Source: Eremophila alpestris peregrina (Eukaryota; Chordata; Aves; Passeriformes; Alaudidae). Taken from it: DNA of 64,000 bases. The notes below the pieces were generated by a model, which was given only the letters and a program-made list of their open reading frames with translations, was not told the DNA's origin and did not search any database. Shown here one piece after another: positions 21,701-30,500 of this stretch. Made by a program: the position numbers and the translations under genes. Position 1 is the first letter of the stretch. Each line of letters opens with the position of its first letter. The stretch lies in the NCBI GenBank assembly GCA_009792885.1, contig WMCF01000020.1:14847490-14911489 (forward strand), given 5' to 3'.

Positions 21701-23648
21701 TTGGGATAAAAGCAAGGACCAGACTTGGATATGAAACAAAGTGGGTGCAGGACAAAAAATATATTTTTCCTGGGACCAGTCCAAATGGCAGTACAGAAAT
21801 GTCTTTTTGCATTGTATCTGCAACAGCCTGGGCACTTCATAGTTCAGAACAAAGAGCCCAATCTCGCATACAATTCTGTTGGTTAAATTTGCTGTTATTC
21901 ATCACTGTCAAATGCACATTAAAGATGCTGGAAAGAAATGCCAACCTTTGCTGGTTTCTTCTCCTCCTCCGAGTCTGAATCATCACTGGAGTCCTCACTG
22001 CTGCTCTCTGCCTTCTTGGCTGCAGGAGCTGCTTTTGCTTTGGGCACAGCTGACGCTTTAGCTGCAAATAAGGGACAGCATATATTGATGACAAATTAAT
22101 CCACAATTTTCATGTACCTACATCCTGCACTCATGGGTATCAGGGCAAAAGAATATAAGGTCATTAAACCATGACTGAAGTTCAACAAGACTGAGTTTGT
22201 TTCTTGAGCGGTGTGGGGCAGACTGCTCCAAAACGGGTAAGTAAAAAGATAAAACCAATTCTAGACTTTGTCACACACAAATTTAAGTGCAGACTTTTAT
22301 CACCAAAAAGGACAGCCCACAAAAAAAGAGCACCCCCCAAACTGAGATAATGTTAGCTGGGTCTGGACACCTTCTAGCTTAAAGAAACCTGCTGAACAAG
22401 TACAGACTGGTGTTTGCAAAGAGAGCCACTGCAATGCTGTTTTAAGGTTCCAGACACCTAAATGCCAAATCCACTTCTTGGTTACTGATTGCTTTTTAAT
22501 AATGTGGAGCAAAAGAAATAGTTCTGTCTCATGTTATATTTAAAATTGTCCTTATCAAATAAAAATCAGATCTAAGTTCAAATTCAGCTTTAGGATGGCT
22601 CAAGTTGAAGACATATTTTCATCCTGTGTCTCCTCCTCTCATTTATTCCTTCCCTCCTGCAAATTTACTGCTAGACACAATCTTGTGTACAGCGATTAAC
22701 AAAAAATACAAGAACAATTACAGATAAAAGGGAAAAATACAGCTCACCACATAGCAAAGTGCAATGCAGGGATGTATTTTTCTATAGCACTAGTACACGA
22801 GCTTGAAAGAAAAAAGGGTAGCAACCTCACACAAGCAGCAGGTGAGTATGGATGCCTGGCATTTCTGTGGAATAGCTAAAACCTTCTATGGCACACAAAG
22901 TGCTGTGCATGAATTTTAACAAGGTAAAGAGATCACCCTTAACTAAAATGAACATATATTCCATATCATGGACAAAAGATCTGCCAAAACCGAGAACAGT
23001 CAATACAAACCTAATCCCTGATAGCTGCTGAGAGACCTCAAAAGAGCTACTGAAGGTGAGCTTTAAATGCACGTGAGAAATCAACGCCAAACACAACCCG
23101 GGGCTGCTCTAAGGCCGTCCACAAACCTACCTGGCTTCTTGGCCGGGGGTTTCTCATCCTCCTCGCTGGAGCTGTCACTGCTGCTGGAGGACGGCTTCCT
23201 CTTCGCCTGGGCGCCGTTCGGGACCAGCTTTCTCTTCTTGGCCGCCGGAGACCTGCGGGCAGAAAGGGCTGAGCGGGGCCGTGCGGGGCGCGGCGCGGGC
23301 GGAGGGGCCCCGCACCCGAGGGGACTTACCGCAGCCAGTAGGTGAAGATGTCCAGCAGGGAGGCCGCGTTGGGGTCCTGCTCCTTCTGAAGGGAGAGAGG
23401 CCGCGTGTTAGTCAGTGTCAGTGAGTGAGTGAGTGAGTGAGCCCCCGCCCCGCTCCCGCCGCTCCCCGCTCCCGCCGATCCCCGCTCCCGCCGCTCCCCG
23501 TTCCCGCCGCTCCCCGCTCCCGCCGCTCCCCGCTCACCGCCGCCGCCTCCCTGGCGAAGGCGCGCGCGGCGCCCTGGCAGCCGCTCTCGCGCAGGAACGC
23601 GAGCACGAGGGGGAACAGGTCGCTGGGCACGGCACGCCGCTCCGCCAT
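15586..23648 (-). CDS. NOLC1: NOLC1, nucleolar and coiled-body phosphoprotein 1 (complete, 14 exons, 697 aa)
   Basis: Fourteen minus-strand exons join in phase into 697 codons (human about 699). Nopp140 shuttles between nucleolus, Cajal body and cytoplasm, binds H/ACA and C/D snoRNPs and supports rRNA synthesis and modification. Visible: an N-terminal LisH-type segment (VPSDLFPLVLAFLRESG; LLDIFTYWLR at about 47-56), then about ten alternating blocks of Ser/Asp/Glu (CK2-type sites such as SSSEDSSD, SSDSDSSDSEEE) and Lys/Ala/Pro stretches over about 60-580, and the conserved C-terminal SRP40-type domain (SSPFRRVREEEIEVD, GDWGEKAN, KGKSFRHEKTKKKRGSYRGG). The ATG has a strong Kozak context (A at -3, G at +4). 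Exons largely correspond to single acidic repeats. It is divergent from PIK3AP1. Confidence 0.97.
15988..16068 (-). CDS. NOLC1: NOLC1 exon 13
   Basis: Residues 619-645, PSSPFRRVREEEIEVDARVA then DNSFEAK: the start of the conserved C-terminal domain, nearly identical to human. SSPFRR is a likely proline-directed kinase site. Confidence 0.97.
16449..16561 (-). CDS. NOLC1: NOLC1 exon 12
   Basis: Residues 581-618: a Lys/Arg-rich linker (GKKHKRE, ETPHSKKAKIKAKTP) corresponding to human ETPQAKKIKLQTP. The acceptor is TCTGACAG and the donor CGG|GTGAGT. Confidence 0.93.
17239..17793 (-). CDS. NOLC1: NOLC1 exon 11 (large repeat exon)
   Basis: 555 bp encode residues 396-581 with four further acidic serine blocks separated by Lys/Ala/Pro linkers. 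The acceptor is CATTCTAG and the donor G|GTATTA; phase runs 1 to 1. The opposite strand is also open over this length, a by-product of the repetitive codons. Confidence 0.95.
18012..18158 (-). CDS. NOLC1: NOLC1 exon 10
   Basis: Residues 347-396: DSSSEDDRKK, a Lys-rich linker, then DSSSSSDSS. The acceptor is TTTTTTTAG and the donor CAG|GTATTG. Confidence 0.92.
18490..18579 (-). CDS. NOLC1: NOLC1 exon 9
   Basis: Residues 317-347: basic/Pro stretch KAVVAKTVPAPQKK and acidic block ESSSDSDS. The acceptor is TTTTGCAG and the donor CAG|GTAATT. Confidence 0.92.
18965..19105 (-). CDS. NOLC1: NOLC1 exon 8
   Basis: Residues 270-317: GPYSAVPPP, the counterpart of human GPYSYVPPPSAPP and a good anchor for orthology, followed by ESSDSSDSSDEAE. 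The donor is G|GTATGT. Confidence 0.94.
19630..19780 (-). CDS. NOLC1: NOLC1 exon 7
   Basis: Residues 220-270, with KKSSSSEDSSDSSDDEKPP matching the human KSSSSEDSSSDEEE block. The acceptor TCTGATAAG is modest but is the only one that keeps phase. The donor is G|GTGTGT. Confidence 0.88.
20426..20535 (-). CDS. NOLC1: NOLC1 exon 6
   Basis: Residues 183-219, including VVNGKAASSSSSSSSEDSDE, close to the human NGKAASSSSS block. The serine run is encoded partly by an AGC repeat. The donor is AAG|GTAAAT. Confidence 0.92.
21030..21171 (-). CDS. NOLC1: NOLC1 exon 5
   Basis: Residues 136-183: Lys/Pro/Ala stretch and acidic block SSSSDSSSSDEE. The acceptor is TTGTTTAG and the donor CAG|GTACCT. Confidence 0.92.
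21946..22061 (-). CDS. NOLC1: NOLC1 exon 4
   Basis: Residues 97-135: KAKAAPAAKKAE then SSSEDSSDDSDSEEEKK. The acceptor is TTTGCAG. The donor AAG|GTTGGC is a weak 5' splice site, but phase and the next exon fit. Confidence 0.88.
22062..23130 (-). other. NOLC1 intron 3
   Basis: About 1.07 kb, the longest NOLC1 intron. Nothing coding or repetitive recognised. I looked for but could not support a C/D or H/ACA snoRNA in it. Confidence 0.7.
23131..23252 (-). CDS. NOLC1: NOLC1 exon 3
   Basis: Residues 56-97: a basic stretch SPAAKKRKLVPNG, then the first acidic serine block SSSSSDSSSEEDE. KKRK could serve as a nuclear localisation signal. The donor is G|GTAGGT. Confidence 0.93.
23330..23385 (-). 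CDS. NOLC1: NOLC1 exon 2
   Basis: Residues 38-56, KEQDPNAASLLDIFTYWLR, matching the human segment that ends SLLDIYSFWLK. The acceptor is CCTTCAG and the donor CG|GTAAGT. Confidence 0.94.
23421..23441. repeat. GTGA microsatellite in NOLC1 intron 1
   Basis: Five tandem copies of GTGA, extended on the left by imperfect GTCA copies. It lies within the 152-bp intron 1 of NOLC1. Confidence 0.9.
23455..23534. repeat. 16-bp GC-rich minisatellite in NOLC1 intron 1
   Basis: Five tandem copies of CCCGCCGCTCCCCGCT with single substitutions in copies 2 and 3. The array makes up about half of the intron and abuts the exon 1 donor (23537). On the NOLC1 sense strand it is G-rich. Confidence 0.93.
23538..23648 (-). 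CDS. NOLC1: NOLC1 exon 1 (coding part)
   Basis: Start ATG at 23648-23646. Residues 1-37 carry the LisH helix; then comes donor GTGAGC. Phase 0 end. The Ala-rich tail (AREAAA) differs from mammals and matches the GC-rich context. Confidence 0.93.
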
Positions 23649-23662
23649 GATGCCCACGCCGA

Positions 23663-23668
23663 CACGTG
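23663..23668. promoter_or_regulatory. CACGTG E-box
   Basis: A perfect canonical E-box about 15 bp 5' of the NOLC1 ATG, in the CpG island. MYC/MAX bind this motif and nucleolar genes are known MYC targets; use here is inferred. Confidence 0.5.
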
Positions 23669-23692
23669 CCGCGCGCGCACGCGCCAACGCCT

Positions 23693-23725
23693 GCGTGCGT
23701 CCGTGCGTGCGTCCGTGCGTGCGCG
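23693..23725. repeat. 12-bp GCGTGCGTCCGT tandem repeat
   Basis: About 2.7 copies just upstream of the NOLC1 start codon, an alternating purine-pyrimidine CpG-rich stretch. Confidence 0.8.
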
Positions 23726-23960
23726 GCCCCGCCCCGCCCCTAGCGCTGCTGAATTGCCCGCGCCGCGCCAGTCCAGGGCTCGGTGGTGGCACGGCCGGAC
23801 CTCGGCAGGGACCCTCTTGTCGTGAGGGGATGGGGAAAGGTCCCCTCGGTGTTGGTGCCTGCGCCAAGGCAACTGCGCGCCGTGCCGAGCGGCTGCCTGC
23901 GGTGCAAAGGCAGGAGAGGGGCTGGCAACCCGGGAGCGCCCACTCGTCTCTGCAAGCGGG

Positions 23961-26900
23961 AAGACTTAGGCTTAAGTCCGCTTAAGAGTTGCTAGCTTAC
24001 TCCTACTTGTTTTATATCACCGAAAGGAGAATGCTGAGGGGCAGGAGTTAGGTTGCTCTAGGGAGGAGAACGAGCTGAGAGCTGTGGGTGCTGGCAGAGT
24101 CCTCAGCCGCACGGCTGGAAGGCGGCAGGCAGAGAGCTGGGTGCTGCTCACAGCATTCACCGGCTGTCTCAGGAAACATGAGCTGTGAAGCAGCTGACCC
24201 CGTACAGGAACGTACTAAATCTACACATCCCTCTGCACTTAACTCTTTCCAAATATTGCTGTTCTGTGCCTCGGTGCCTAATGAGCGCACACAATTGGGT
24301 GGGCGCTGTTCTCAGCAAAGCATGCCTGTTGCTGGTGTTTCTGGAAGGCTCCATGTTCACCCTCATGGGGAAGTAGAAGTCAACTCTTGTGGTATTAGTA
24401 CTGTAAGATTCTGTCATTTTGGACAGGTGCTGTAGCCTGTGTAGCAGAAAAGGGGTGTTCAGCTGAGGCTTGCTTAGATATGTTTACAGTTTTTGAGGTG
24501 CCCTGCTCCTTTTATGTATGGAATAACATGGGGCTGTGTTGCAGAAAGGAAACTGTTTTCAGGAACTAATATTTCTTAGTTTTTGTAGTTTCCCTCTACA
24601 GTAACCTAAAGCTGCAAGCTTCATCTGCAAAGCTCAGCAAGCTTTTGTGCTTTCGCCTGCATTGGAAACGAAACGATGCAGCTTTTGCTGGTAACCTATT
24701 GTTACTTTAAGCCCTCCTGTGTGAAGTAACTGCTGTGAGGAACTAGGGAAATTACTTACTGTGTTTGCTTTGCTGGCTCACTTTGCTTCTCCTCTGGTTA
24801 ATAAGTATCTCCCTCTCCTGCCTGGCCTTTGCCAGTTAGGTCTGTTCCCTGTGCTCTGTGGCAGCTTCTCTTCAAAGGTGTGTGGCTGTCTAGGTGTGTT
24901 CCCCTGTGTTGTGCCTGCAGATGTCCAGATGACCTGGCAGGGAAAGCCGTTTTGTCCCTGTATGCCCCAAGGCAGTAGTGGGAGATCCTGGGATCTAAAG
25001 AGGAAGCAAATTCAACGGATTAATGTTACTGCTTGTGAATTCCTTTGATCCCCTCACCTGCTCCTCATAAGTCTTTTCAATCCCCCCTTTGGCTGCTATA
25101 TCTCTTTTGTTAAGGCTGCAGGGAGATCTATGCATGGGATCTTTTTAATATTACAGTGACTAAACTGCCCCCAGCGCTCGACGTGAGGCGGCCCCAGTGC
25201 AGAGCAGAGTGGGACAATCCCCTCTCTTGCCCAGCTGGCCATGCTGTCCCTGATGTCCCCAGGACAGGGTTGGCCCTCCTGGCTGCCAGGGCACTGCTGA
25301 CTCGTGTTTGACTTGCCATCGACCAGGACCCCAGGTCTGTTTCTGCAGCTCTGCTTTCCAGCCTCTCATTTCCCATTTCATCTCAGAAGAGAACATTTCC
25401 ATGAAAGGTCTCTGGCCTTTCCACTCTTTTCATGACTGAGAAAAAGTGGAGAGATAGCATGGGTATTCAAACACTTAATCCTTTCCTTGTTACTGCTTGT
25501 AAGTGCCTAGCAAAAAAAGTGTTGGCTCCAGAAAGAGCAATCTAGTCCTTTTCTTTGTACTGGGATAAGACAGACCCTTGAGAATAATGCTGCAAATGCA
25601 GCTATGTTCATATGCTGTAGTGAACTGAAGTGAGGAAAGACTTGTACAATCAATTTTGGTCAAGGTAGGATAAAATGGTCCCTCTATTTGTTCTAGAGTG
25701 TGAAGGGGCTTTTGCCTTGATATGTCATCTGAGTTTTTACTTGGAGGTTGCTGAAACAATACACTAGCATTTATTTTACTTAAGCTCTTTTGTGAAGGCA
25801 CATTAATTTCACTTTAGAGCCTTGGGAAGTTTAAATGCTAAAGAGGGCTTTTCCTGTGCACTTTGCATTGATTAAATAAAATACAGAGTATCCTAAGTGA
25901 CATTGAGAAGCTCTGTGAGTTCCCTGGAAGCTGACTCTGCTAACCCTCTCTGTGATACTGCAAGGCTTTAAAGAGAGAGAATTTAAAAGCTCATTTCATA
26001 AGAGCATGTTGAAATTCTCATCTAACATCAGGCAGATGATATTGTTTTAACTTTTTATACTGGAAGTTAGAAGATACACAGCTTAACAAGGGAAATAATG
26101 TGGAACAGTCATAAAGTAAGACATGTGGTTATCCATCTGTTTTAATAATTCTTAATATATACTTGCTGTTCCATAATAGTAAAATAATTTGCTGAGAGAC
26201 TCTAGTTTCCAACTCGTTAACTTTTGTCTTTCACATAAATCCCAAGTTGGTTCTGTATTTACACACTTCTCCAGTGTTCTTTATTCTAGTGTATATTTTG
26301 GGATGATTCAGAGGGGAAAGTTTTGGTTTCTTCTTTGCATACCTGGAGTTACTCATAAGGCTCTATCATCAGGAAGTGCTTTTTGTCCTGGTACTTCCCT
26401 ATTGAGAGAACAAACACCTTGGTTTTGGAAAACAGGCAGTGGCACACAGTTTGTAAGCTTGAAGTAGGTTTTGAGTAAAGAAAGATTTGGAGGTAACAAG
26501 AGAGTTTGACCAGCTTCTAAGGTAGGAGTTGATTAGTGGAAAATAGCTGGTTCCTTTCTGCTTGTAACCCCCTCTGTTCTAACATTAGCAGTGACATTAA
26601 GCTGCTTACAGAATGTCCACTGACTGCTTGGGATACAAGTGCTTTTTCTAAATTTGCAAAGGAATAGGCTGAATAATTTAGGCAGAATCTGCTGCTTTGT
26701 CTTCAGTGACAAAATTAGTAAGTTGAGTCCTACTCTCTGAACAATGACAGTGTCCTTCTGCTGCTTATTGTCTCTGTACTCAAACAGGAGCATAGTCTTA
26801 CTGAAACTGGTAAATCTCATTTGAAAGACAGCATCTTCTAGATGGAATCACAGAACATCAAGCTACTTCATTCTGTAGGGAACAACTTGGCTTCCCCCTA

Positions 26901-27059
26901 GGAGTTTTCCTTTTTCATAGAAGATGCGACAAAACCTAAGTTAGGGATGAGTATAAAGGTATCGCTTGTTCTTTTCCACAACTATTGCTCCAGATTTCTC
27001 GCGACCACTGTATCACTGCTTTTCCTCGTTGTAGCGCTGTTTCCTCGGCCACCTACGGA
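23961..27059. other. Intergenic spacer between NOLC1 and PIK3AP1
   Basis: Lies between two divergent CpG islands. It holds one CR1 fragment (about 25160-25390) and otherwise AT-richer unique sequence with short open frames lacking recognisable domains. Enhancers for either gene could lie here but none can be pointed to. Confidence 0.7.
25160..25390 (-). mobile_element. CR1 LINE fragment
   Basis: On the minus strand it reads as decayed CR1 ORF2 C-terminal sequence (ETDLGSWSM, SALAARRANPVLG), recalling DLGVLVD and ALAAKRANRVLG of CR1. Frameshifted and 5'/3' truncated. Confidence 0.8.
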
Positions 27060-27570
27060 ATGTGCGACTGGAGCCAGCTGGAAAAGGCAAGTTTCCCTGC
27101 TTGGGGAAGAGTCCCGGCGAGTGGCGGGAAGGCGAGGGCCGGCGGGGCAGGAGCAGCCCTGTGTCCGGCTCTGCAGGGGGCGCCGCGGGCGGGAGGCGGG
27201 GCCGGGAGGAGCCCGGTGCCGGCTCCTGTGCCGGGTCCCGTGCCGGGGGCGAGGGAGCGGCCGCGGGGGATGCGCCGCGTTATTGCGCCGCCGATGTGAG
27301 GGAAGGGGAGCGGCCCCTTCCCCGCCAGTCCCGGACCATGGCGGCCCCCGGTAGGTGCCGCGAATGCCGTCCCGGGAGCCGCGGGGAAGCGGCGGGGCTT
27401 CTCCGCCCGGTCGTGCTGCGCGGGGCCCCGCCGTGCTCCGGGCCCGGGGCTCTCGGCAGCTGCCCCGCGCCGAGGTGCCAGCAAGCGGAGCGTGGCGGAG
27501 CCCTGCCCGCTCCCCCCGCGGGGCGGTGCCGCGGCTCGGCGCTCCTGGCGCTCCGCTGCTGGGGAAAGGG
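27060..27570 (+). promoter_or_regulatory. PIK3AP1: PIK3AP1 CpG-island promoter
   Basis: GC-rich and CpG-dense, spanning the PIK3AP1 start codon at 27338. No TATA box was seen. Long overlapping open frames on both strands here are by-products of the base composition. Confidence 0.75.
27338..27350 (+). CDS. PIK3AP1: PIK3AP1 exon 1 (13 coding bases)
   Basis: ATGGCGGCCCCCG then donor GTAGGT. It encodes MAAP plus the first base of Gly5, as in human MAASG. Phase 1 end. Identified by phase and position, since it is too short for similarity alone. Confidence 0.9.
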
Positions 27571-30500
27571 GAAGGGGGTCCGTTCTCCGGGTTTAGGGAT
27601 CCCTGGCGCTCTGCAGAGCAACGGTGGCTCCTCTGCTTGCAGCCGGGCTGCAGCGCTTTCTAGCTTGCCTTGCTTCGCTTGTCTGGAGTTCAGGGCAGGT
27701 GCTGGCAGAGCTCTCGGGTGTCCTAAGTGCACTTCGGCTTGGCAGATCAGCAAGCTCTGACGGAGGGTGTTCTGTAGAGTAATTTGCCCCTTTCCGCTTT
27801 TACCACTTGCATGTTTTTCTGTCATGTTTTGTAGGGATTTCAGTTTTTCCTAAATACGGCTTTATCCTTCAGCAGCACTTCCTTTTGGGGGTATGACTTG
27901 GTGCCCCTTGCCACAGTGGCACAGGATCACAAGCTGAGTTAATTTGCCCGAACTGAAAATGTTTTGGGTAAAACTACCTAGAAGTGAGCTGCAAACTCAA
28001 GGGGAGAGTGGTTTAGCCTGTATTGTGTAAGTCTTGCTAATGCCCAATTTGCAAGTTCCTCTCCTTGCAGGAAAGCATATGGGTTTTATCTAAAAAAGGA
28101 AAAAACGTGCCATTCTCAGGGTGTGAAGTAACATTTGCGTTTCATTGACGCATATCTCCTTGTGAGGTAAAAATAAGCCAAACCGAGGCCTCGGGAGACT
28201 TGTGGGCAAAACTACTTTTCTCCTTATAAACAGAAGGTAATTTCACAGAGACCCTTGAAAAGAGAACAACTTTAGATTAACGTATCGTAATGCAAATCAC
28301 TTGTTCCTCTCTGTGAAGTTTGGTTTGCAGAAATTTGATCTACTTTGATTCTGCTATTTCCTCTTGCTTGTTTGCAGCATTTTAAATAAAGATTTTTCTA
28401 TTCCAGTCGAGGGAGGTAAGAAGTCTCACTAGAATGTTAATAATTATTGCACGTTATCACTATTACTGTGCGTTCCATGCATGCAGAGAATGCATTTATT
28501 TCATCATACATCACTTAAATACACACACTTAACATACTGAATTGTGGAAGGTGCTGAGGAGTTCTCATAATAGTCCACTAGCAGTTTTTATCACCTCCTG
28601 GGAACGCTCTCTTAAGAATTTGATTTTTAGGACACTTTGAGTTACGTTTCCTTTATACCATGGACAATTGTCTTCCATGAAGAGTAAATTCCCATCTATC
28701 AAGGACTGTTATTTTGGACAGCAGTATTTCTGTATCCTCCTTGAATTACAAAACACACTGGAACAGGCTGAATAATTTCTTATGTAGTCAGAATTGGAGA
28801 TGGATTTTTTCCAAGCACATGAAAATAAATTGTTTGACACTGCATATGATCCTCTGAGTTGGATTGAAGGGTTTAGTTTCAGTTTTTTTTACCTGGTTTG
28901 TGGACAATGAGAAGTCATGATCGACTTATGAGAGATATGTGAAAGATGACACGGAAAACTTGTGTATTACTACAGGCCCTGAATATTCTTTATGGAGCCC
29001 ACAAGTACAATGGAAAACTTTATGATCTGTAAATTGAAAAATAGTCAAATACTTTGGCTTATGGAAGAAATAATAACAGTTGATAATGTAAGATGTAGTC
29101 TTACCCAGAGCTGATATGCCAGCTTCCCACGGTATTGTTTAGTTATTTCAGTGGTAATCAGAACTTTATGATACAGCCATAAACCACTATGCATGTTTGG
29201 GCTGAACCTGAAGATCATCACCCTGCTACTTGCAGACACAGTTTGGAGGTGAGCCTGATTTGTTTGCTTCTCAGAGAAGGACTGTGAAGACATGACTTGG
29301 TCATGTATACTTCTGTTCTCTTGCCATGAGTGTATGTGATTTTTACTGAATTGTTTCATCCTCTTCCATTCTGTGTGCAGTTTGTAAGCCAGGAAAAGTT
29401 TTGTATCGTGTCATTTGTGCTGTTTAGTTTGTGGGGCTTACACTTCAATTATAGGTCTTGGGCATTTCTATGGTACTGGTTTGTAATCTCATCAGTCTGT
29501 TATCATTGCTGTATAGTGAAGTGTGCAGCCAAACACTGAAGAGGCAGTTACAGCTGGAAGGTAGTCCAAAAGTTATCATTGCAAACTGCAGCAGAACTTT
29601 CATGATCTTCTATGAAATAAATGAACATGCCCTGCAGTATTGTTAATAGTGCTGACATTTTCTAAACAGGCAAAAGTATTTTTAATACTCTAAGCTTAGG
29701 ACTCCAGTAACAAGGTATTGTTAAAATTTAAACCAGATCACACTTGAAAGTGTGACTTGCACTAGCCAACCATTTTTCTTCATCCTGCTATTGTATATGG
29801 TGTTCATATATTTCTTCCCTTAATTGAAGACTTTTCCAAAACCAGCCTGTCAAAAGGGTTGTCAAAACATCCATCTGAGGGCAGGGTTTAAGAAAATAAA
29901 ATGTTTGGTGTTCACCAAAGGATTTCCCTATATGTGTACGATAGTCAGAGTATACATTATGTTTTGAAGTGTGGTCTGTGAGTTTTTCTGATGTTTGAAG
30001 AATTGTGAAAAGCTTCCCTGAAATGTTCTGTATTCTTATGGCACTGTTCCCTGATGACTGGACAGTAGTTAGTGCTCCAAAGACAGCTACTTGGTTAGAC
30101 AAATAAGAACATGATCCAGGATGGAGAGTCCTGTATCATTTTTTTATAAGAGAATGTTGCAATTGAAATTATTTCTAGATTTTTGGGGTTTTTTTTAAAC
30201 AGTCCCAGTGCTGACTTAAGCTTATTTAGCTCTGCAAGATCCACTTCCAGTATTTTTGCTTATGAACATGGTGTGTTAACTGACTCTACAAGTGGAGTCA
30301 GCAATTTTTTTCCAGTTCTTGTTTTAGGATCATTGTTCCTCAGTTTATTGTATTCATGTAAAAGGCTGTAGGAGCTGAGGTCAGAAGGCTGAGGAGAGCT
30401 GGTATAGCTCTGTTAAGGGGAATGGTGCTCTCGTAGAGCAGTGCTAACTAGGAAATCAGTGCCTTTCCTAAACACCAGAGGAAGTTCCTTCCTGCTGGAT

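Larger units (their letters stand above)
23540..23960 (-). promoter_or_regulatory. NOLC1: NOLC1 CpG-island promoter
   Basis: Dense CpG around and upstream of the NOLC1 ATG, continuing into exons 1-3 down to about 23130. It contains a CACGTG E-box (23663-23668) and a GCGTGCGTCCGT tandem repeat (23693-23725). No TATA box was recognised. The transcription start was not located. Confidence 0.7.

Noticed and set aside
15745..23329. snoRNA genes in NOLC1 introns
   Set aside because: I looked for box C/D and H/ACA patterns by eye and found none convincing; a covariance-model search would be needed to settle it.
26947..27825. Long open frames at the PIK3AP1 promoter
   Set aside because: Same CpG-island effect; only the 13-base exon 1 is supported by phase and similarity.
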